DNA from: CAZGTQ01 sp964528575
Lineage (GTDB): Bacteria; Planctomycetota; UBA1135; GCA-002686595
Assembly (NCBI GenBank): GCA_964528575.1
Contig: CAZGTQ010000302.1
Location: forward strand, 1-10,933
Reading direction: 5' to 3'
DNA length: 10,933 nucleotides
A program made the translations under genes and the position numbers. Below, piece by piece: positions 7,332 to 10,933 of the stretch. The notes under the pieces were generated by a model. That model was not told the DNA's origin. It ran no database searches and saw only the letters and a list, made by a program, of their open reading frames with translations. The stretch's first letter is position 1. Each line of letters opens with the position of its first letter.

Positions 7332-7372
7332 CTCGAACGATGCAAGGAAAGGCGCCCTCGAGCGCGTTCGAG
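7332..7372. other. 8-bp inverted repeat in the dehydrogenase-DUF3108 gap
   Basis: CTCGAACG (7332-7339) and CGTTCGAG (7365-7372) are exact reverse complements with a 25-base spacer, and two copies of GGCGCC (7327-7332, 7351-7356) allow an alternative fold. It starts directly after the dehydrogenase stop codon. There is no U-run, so it could be an RNA hairpin protecting or dividing the message, or chance in GC-rich DNA. Confidence 0.3.
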
Positions 7373-8452
7373 CTATTCGAAATGACCGTGGACGACGGCG
7401 GGCTCCGGCTCGCCGTCGCTCGCGCCCAGCGCGCGCGTCGCCTCGAGCAGCGCGACGCGTGCCGGCGAGCGGTTCTCGGCGCGCGCGCGCTCGAGGATGC
7501 GCTCCGTGATCGCGGCGATGCGGCTGCCGATCGCGTCCAGGGGCTCGCGGCGGCCCTCGAGGTGGAACGTGACGCCGCGGATCAGCGCGCCGCCGTTGAT
7601 CGCGAGGTCGGGCACGAACAGCACGCCGCGCTCGTGCAGCCGCTCGGCGTGGACCGAGCGCGCGAGCTGGTTGTTCGCGCCGCCGGCGATCGAGCGGGCG
7701 CCGAGGCGCTGGACGGTGAGGTCGTGCAGGATCCCGCCGAGCGCGCACGGCGAGAACACGTCGCACGCGACGTCGAACTCCGTGCCGGGCGTGATCAGCT
7801 CGACGCCCAGCGTCCGCGCGGCCCGCCGCGCCCGCACAGGGTCGATCTCGGTGCCGAGCACGCGCGCTCCCCGCTCGGCGCAGCGGCGCGCGACGCCGAA
7901 GCCGACGCCGCCGAGGCCCTGGATGACGATCGTGCGCCGCGGCCAGTCCTCCTCGCCGTCGAGCGCGCGCAGCGCGGCACCGATGCCCGCGAACACGCCC
8001 TCGGCGGTCGCCTCCGCCAGCTCGCCCGGGCCGTCCTTGCCGGGGCGCGTGACGAAGCTCGTCTCCTCGGCGACCCAGCCGAGCTCGCGCTCGCCCGTGC
8101 CGACGTCGGGACCGGTGTAGAAGCGTCCCGCGCGGCGCTCGACGACGCGGCCGAGGTGGCGGTAGGCGGCCGCGCGGTCGAGGTCGCCCCGGTCGAGCAC
8201 GACGAGCTTCGCTCCGCCGCCGGGCACGCCGACGAGCGCGCACTTGTGCGTCATCGCCTGCGCGAGCCGCAGGCAGTCGATCAGCGCCTGCCGCTCGTTC
8301 GCATAGCGCCAGCGGCGGATGCCGCCGAACGCGGGTCCCCGGCGGGTGTCGTGCACGCCCAGGAACGCGCGCAGGCCCGAGTCCCGGTCGTGGATCGCGA
8401 GAACCTCCTCGAAGGATTCCCGCGCCATCGCGTCGAGGATGTGCAGAGACAT
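7373..8452 (-). CDS. Glu/Leu/Phe/Val dehydrogenase family, leucine-dehydrogenase type
   Basis: This 359-residue cytoplasmic enzyme should carry out NAD(P)-dependent reversible oxidative deamination of an amino acid, leucine-like by overall resemblance, linking branched-chain amino acid breakdown to 2-oxo acids and ammonia. The N-terminal substrate domain shows RRGPAFGGIRRWRY (37-50), K70 in AMTHK, the catalytic K82 in GGGAK, and D116 in GPDVGTG, then EETSFV (129-134). The Rossmann domain starts at about 174 with G179-L-G-G-V-G184 and an acidic end to the second strand (E202, D204). SPCALGG (234-240), AGGANNQLA (256-264) and PDLAINGG (281-288) match the family. Length agrees with leucine dehydrogenases (about 350-370). 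Odd points are GGAK in place of the usual GGGK and loss of the NPSP segment near residues 140-150, so the substrate may differ. The ATG at 8452 has no clear ribosome site; a TACAAT -10-like box lies 54 bases upstream. Confidence 0.9.
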   Translation of the reverse strand: MSLHILDAMARESFEEVLAIHDRDSGLRAFLGVHDTRRGPAFGGIRRWRYANERQALIDCLRLAQAMTHKCALVGVPGGGAKLVVLDRGDLDRAAAYRHLGRVVERRAGRFYTGPDVGTGERELGWVAEETSFVTRPGKDGPGELAEATAEGVFAGIGAALRALDGEEDWPRRTIVIQGLGGVGFGVARRCAERGARVLGTEIDPVRARRAARTLGVELITPGTEFDVACDVFSPCALGGILHDLTVQRLGARSIAGGANNQLARSVHAERLHERGVLFVPDLAINGGALIRGVTFHLEGRREPLDAIGSRIAAITERILERARAENRSPARVALLEATRALGASDGEPEPAVVHGHFE

Positions 8453-8505
8453 GGCGTGGGCGAGGGGGGACCGCGGGCCGGGACGGTGGGAGCACCGACC
8501 GCGGG

Positions 8506-8511
8506 ATTGTA
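8506..8511 (-). promoter_or_regulatory. Probable -10 box of the dehydrogenase gene
   Basis: TACAAT on the minus strand matches TATAAT at five of six bases and is a rare AT-rich patch in this gap. Transcription would start near 8499, giving a leader of about 47 bases before the ATG at 8452. At 17-base spacing the -35 position reads TCCTGT, which is a poor match, so an activator or alternative sigma factor may be involved. Confidence 0.45.
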
Positions 8512-8544
8512 GCCTACCCGCGACCCGGACAGGAGAGCGCCGGC

Positions 8545-8565
8545 CCCGCGGCGTCGATCCGCGGG
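8545..8565. other. 7-bp dyad in the divergent promoter region
   Basis: CCCGCGG (8545-8551) and CCGCGGG (8559-8565) are exact reverse complements around a 7-base spacer. It lies about 34 bases upstream of the TACAAT box and within the 186-base gap shared by the dehydrogenase and the HEAT-repeat gene, where a regulator of both could bind. A dyad of only G and C is easily found by chance here. Confidence 0.25.
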
Positions 8566-8638
8566 AAGACGAGCGCGCCTGGGGCGTCGACGTGCAACGC
8601 TTCTGCTCCCGCTGCGTGCAAGGCGCCCCACCGAACCC

Positions 8639-9634
8639 ATGACCCGATCCCGCTCCGCTCCGCGCCGCGCGCGCGCGCTGCTGCTCCCGCTCGCCGCGGC
8701 GTTCGCCGCCTGCTCCTCGCCGCCGAAGGTCGACCCGCACGGGCCGGCGCCCGCGATCGACCGCTCGACGTCGAGCGCGGCACGGAGCAGCTCGTCCCAG
8801 GACGAGCAGGAGCGGGTCTTCGTCGAGACCAACCGCGACCCGCTCGTCCAGCCGATCGGCTTCTTCCTCGCCGAGCTCGACCGCCGCATGCAGGCCTGGA
8901 ACCGGGTCGCGCTCGAGCCCGAAGATCCGCGCCGGCAGTCGCAGCGCGAGCTGTTCGCGGAGGAGCTGCGCTACTGGACGCGCTCGCGGCGGGACGAGCT
9001 GGTGCTCGAGCTGATGGAGGGGCCGCCGCGCAACCGTTCGATCGCCGCGACGGCGTTGGGCTTCTCCGAGGACGTCGAGGTGCTCGGGCCGCTGCTCGGC
9101 GCGCTCGACGATCCGAGCGACCTGGTCAAGGGCAACGCGCTGAACGGCCTGGGTCTGCTCGGCATCCCCGAGACGCCGCTCGACCCGATCTGCTCGCTCC
9201 TGCGCGTGAGCTCCGATCCGTGGGTGCGCAACAACGCGGCGTTCGCGCTGCAGCGTCTCGTCCAGGTCGGCGCGCGCGGCGACTGCGTCGTCGAGACGTG
9301 CCGCCAGGGCCTGCTCGACGCCCACGACGGCGTGCGCGTGCAGTGCGCGCGGATCCTCGCGCTCCTGGGCGACACCGAGGCGGTGCCGATGCTCGGCAAC
9401 CTCCTGTTCGACGACGTCGCGCTCGTGACCGCCGCCGCCGCGAGCTCGCTGTCGCTGATCGGCCGCGAGAACCTCGAGCACAAGGGCGAGTGCGGGCGCC
9501 TGCTCGCGAACTCGCTCGACCGCGTCGGCTCCGGGCGCCGCGAACAGGTGCTCTACGAGCTCGCCCAGCTCGCCGACAGCTGGCTCGGCGAGGACAGCGG
9601 GCCGTGGCGCGCGTGGGCGCGCAAGCTGCCCTGA
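8639..9634 (+). CDS. HEAT-repeat lipoprotein
   Basis: This 331-residue protein starts with a basic N-region (RSRSAPRRAR), a hydrophobic stretch and a lipobox ending FAAC at C25, so it should be lipidated and anchored in the envelope. Phe at -3 is a less common but tolerated lipobox residue. A Ser- and Pro-rich linker (26-55) follows, then a helical region (57-125), and about five HEAT-type alpha-alpha repeats from roughly 131 to 293. Each repeat has the alternating pattern seen in NRSIAATALGF..VEVLGPLLGALDD, GNALNGLGLLG, RNNAAFALQRLV, VQCARILALLGDTEAVPMLGNLL and ALVTAAAASSLSLIG. Such solenoids bind other proteins; no enzyme motif is present and the partner is unknown. The ATG at 8639 has no good ribosome site. 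It is divergent from the dehydrogenase (186-base gap) and 68 bases ahead of the next lipoprotein gene on the same strand. Confidence 0.8.
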   Translation: MTRSRSAPRRARALLLPLAAAFAACSSPPKVDPHGPAPAIDRSTSSAARSSSSQDEQERVFVETNRDPLVQPIGFFLAELDRRMQAWNRVALEPEDPRRQSQRELFAEELRYWTRSRRDELVLELMEGPPRNRSIAATALGFSEDVEVLGPLLGALDDPSDLVKGNALNGLGLLGIPETPLDPICSLLRVSSDPWVRNNAAFALQRLVQVGARGDCVVETCRQGLLDAHDGVRVQCARILALLGDTEAVPMLGNLLFDDVALVTAAAASSLSLIGRENLEHKGECGRLLANSLDRVGSGRREQVLYELAQLADSWLGEDSGPWRAWARKLP

Positions 9635-9690
9635 CGTAGCGCGTCCCCCGCGGCCGTGCGATGTTGCGAGGCCGCCCCGCGGCTCCCGCA

Positions 9691-9696
9691 GGAGGA
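9691..9696 (+). promoter_or_regulatory. Ribosome binding site of the right-edge gene
   Basis: GGAGGA stands six bases before the GTG at 9703, the same box and spacing as before the anti-sigma gene. It favours GTG 9703 over the in-frame ATG at 9661 (no ribosome site, and it would add 14 residues) and TTG at 9697 (touching the box). Confidence 0.75.
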
Positions 9697-9702
9697 TTGC
9701 TC

Positions 9703-10933
9703 GTGAAGACCGCTCTCCCGCTCGTCGCGCTCGCGCTCGCGTGCGCGCCGCACGAGCCTGCGCCGTCCGAAGCACGCGGCGTCGTCTCGGGACTCGTCGA
9801 GGACGCGCTCGGCGAGCCGCTGCCGGGCGCCGACGTGCGTCTCGTCGATCGCGACGAGCGCACGCTCGCCAGCGCACGCACCGGCGCCGACGGGGCGTTC
9901 CGCATCGACGGCATCCCGACGTCCCACGAGCACCTCGCGGTGTTCGCGACCGCCGCGGCGCACTGCGGCGCCGGAGCGTTCGTGCGCCTCTCGGGCGACC
10001 CGCCGCACGACGAGGCGCGCGTGCGCCTCTACGGCGGCGGCACGATCCGCGGGCGCGTCGTCGGCGAGACGGGCGAGCCGCTGGCAGGCTCCCACGTCAT
10101 GGCGTCGTTCGACGCGGCGGTGCGCGCCGTGCAGCTCTACAGCGCGCCCGAGACGGTGACGGACGCGGACGGCCGCTACGAGCTGACGAACGTGCCGCTG
10201 GGCGACGTCGTCGTGCGCGCGCTGCAGCCGGGGCTCGGCTACGGACACGCGGCGGTCTGGCTGCGCGACGAGGCGGAGGTCGACCTCGTCGTCGAGTACC
10301 GCGGCGTCGACCTCACCGTGCGCGTCGAGGGCGTGGAGCCGAGCGAGCGCGCCGACGTGTCCGTGAGCCTGCTGCCCTACGTCGACGGAGCGTACCGCTC
10401 GCTCCCGCGCGCGGCGACGAGCGGGACGCTCGGCGCCGACGGCTCGTTCAGCGTGTCGGGGCTCCTGCCGTGCGACTACGAGGTCCGCGTGGCCCACCCC
10501 GAGCTCGACTTCGAGCCGCGTTCGCGCGCGTTCTGGAGCGCAGGACTGCTGGAGAAGGAGACCACCCTGCGCGCCGTGCGGCCCGCGCCGGTGCGCGTCG
10601 CGGGCACGCTGCGCGACCGCGCCGGCCGTCCGCTCGCCGGCGAGACGCTCGTCTTCGGCTCTCCCCGCGGCCGCGGTCGCGCGGCCGCCGCGACGGACCG
10701 CGACGGCACGTTCCACCTCGAGAGCGCGCTCCCCCACGGCTCGGCCTTCGTCCTCGCGCTCGAGGGCTCCGCCCACGTGCTCGCGCCCGAGCCGAGCGAC
10801 GACCGCGAGCCGAGCATCTCGCCGCGCTACCGCGGGACCGTCGCCGGCGCGCTGGAGCTCGATCTCGTCGCCGTTCCCGCGACGCGCGTCGCCGGTCGCG
10901 TGCTCGCGCCGGGCGGCGCACCGGCGCGCGGCG
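9703..10933 (+). CDS. Probable lipoprotein of tandem carboxypeptidase-regulatory-like domains (open at right edge)
   Basis: The frame from GTG 9703 is open for 410 codons to the window end with no stop, so the gene is incomplete. Residues 1-13 form a short signal (MKTALPLVALALA) with C14 in ALAC, a permissible though not ideal lipobox. Then come repeated transthyretin/prealbumin-like beta-sandwich modules of the carboxypeptidase-regulatory (CarboxypepD_reg/CNA-B-like) kind, each with the pattern G-x-V-x-[DE]-x-x-G-x-P-L-x-G-A-x-V then T-D-x-D-G-x-[FY]: about 26-100 (GEPLPGADVRL, TGADGAFRI), 114-199 (GEPLAGSHVMA, TDADGRYEL), a divergent one about 203-290 (LGADGSFSVSGL), 297-385 (GRPLAGETLVF, TDRDGTFHL), and the start of another at about 395. 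These are structural or adhesive surface modules with no catalytic motif. It lies 68 bases after the HEAT lipoprotein gene and could share its transcript. Confidence 0.8.
   Translation, partial: MKTALPLVALALACAPHEPAPSEARGVVSGLVEDALGEPLPGADVRLVDRDERTLASARTGADGAFRIDGIPTSHEHLAVFATAAAHCGAGAFVRLSGDPPHDEARVRLYGGGTIRGRVVGETGEPLAGSHVMASFDAAVRAVQLYSAPETVTDADGRYELTNVPLGDVVVRALQPGLGYGHAAVWLRDEAEVDLVVEYRGVDLTVRVEGVEPSERADVSVSLLPYVDGAYRSLPRAATSGTLGADGSFSVSGLLPCDYEVRVAHPELDFEPRSRAFWSAGLLEKETTLRAVRPAPVRVAGTLRDRAGRPLAGETLVFGSPRGRGRAAAATDRDGTFHLESALPHGSAFVLALEGSAHVLAPEPSDDREPSISPRYRGTVAGALELDLVAVPATRVAGRVLAPGGAPARG

Noticed and set aside
6294..8495. A 733-codon minus-strand frame ending with the DUF3108-like protein
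   Set aside because: The upstream part is an out-of-frame reading of the dehydrogenase gene. The real protein begins at 7310 with a signal sequence.
8591..8621. Direct repeat CGTGCAA upstream of the HEAT gene as an operator
   Set aside because: Two seven-base copies 24 bases apart are too short to stand out, and no promoter could be placed next to them.
9650..9675. GCGGCC/GGCCGC inverted repeat after the HEAT gene as a terminator
   Set aside because: It is only six GC pairs with a 14-base loop and no T-run, which is expected by chance in this base composition.
9661..9702. ATG at 9661 as the start of the right-edge gene
   Set aside because: It is in frame but has no ribosome site and would bury the signal peptide behind 14 residues; GTG 9703 has GGAGGA at six bases.
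7373..9877. An 834-codon minus-strand frame ending with the dehydrogenase
   Set aside because: Only the part from 8452 down is dehydrogenase. The rest is antisense to the HEAT lipoprotein gene and low in complexity, so a fusion is not supported.
9553..10776. A 407-codon minus-strand frame at the right edge
   Set aside because: It is antisense to the tandem beta-domain gene, with an Arg/Ala/His-rich composition and no motif.

Overview
The window is very GC-rich and almost entirely coding. I read eight genes: six complete and one cut at each edge. No gap between genes exceeds 190 bases, and I found no rRNA, tRNA, CRISPR array, insertion sequence, integrase or attachment site. Codon and base use look even throughout, with no island-like segment. 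The gene set (an ECF sigma/anti-sigma pair, a very large exported TPR-CHAT protein, a HEAT-repeat lipoprotein, a protein of tandem carboxypeptidase-regulatory-like beta domains, and many exported proteins) suggests a high-GC bacterium of the Planctomycetota type. Myxococcota or a similar lineage with large genomes cannot be excluded from sequence alone.

Layout. (1) Positions 1-758, minus strand: an ECF sigma factor followed by a zinc-binding anti-sigma factor, joined by an ATGA overlap; the anti-sigma gene runs off the left edge. (2) 848-1957, plus strand: a YgfZ/GcvT-like folate-dependent protein with the intact KGCYxGQE signature, divergent from the sigma factor and possibly made from a leaderless mRNA. 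(3) 1964-8452, minus strand: three genes in one direction, in transcription order a leucine-dehydrogenase-type amino acid dehydrogenase (8452-7373), an exported DUF3108-like protein (7310-6294), and a 1398-residue exported protein (6160-1964) with an N-terminal beta domain, fourteen 42-residue kinesin-light-chain-type TPRs, a coiled coil and a C-terminal CHAT protease domain with both catalytic residues. (4) 8639 to the right edge, plus strand: a HEAT-repeat lipoprotein and then a probable lipoprotein of tandem carboxypeptidase-regulatory-like domains, the latter open at the edge.

How they work together. The only functional partnership the sequence demonstrates is the translationally coupled sigma/anti-sigma switch. 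The three minus-strand genes could be one transcript, but a perfect 10-bp dyad lies between the DUF3108 gene and the CHAT gene and may separate or regulate them. The most interesting element is the exported TPR-CHAT protein: intact caspase-like catalytic residues on a long repeat scaffold, placed outside the cytoplasm, with no gasdermin-like or CRISPR partner within the window. I see no clear evidence of a complete new multi-gene system. The dehydrogenase pocket changes and the dyad before the CHAT gene are the other points most worth checking.
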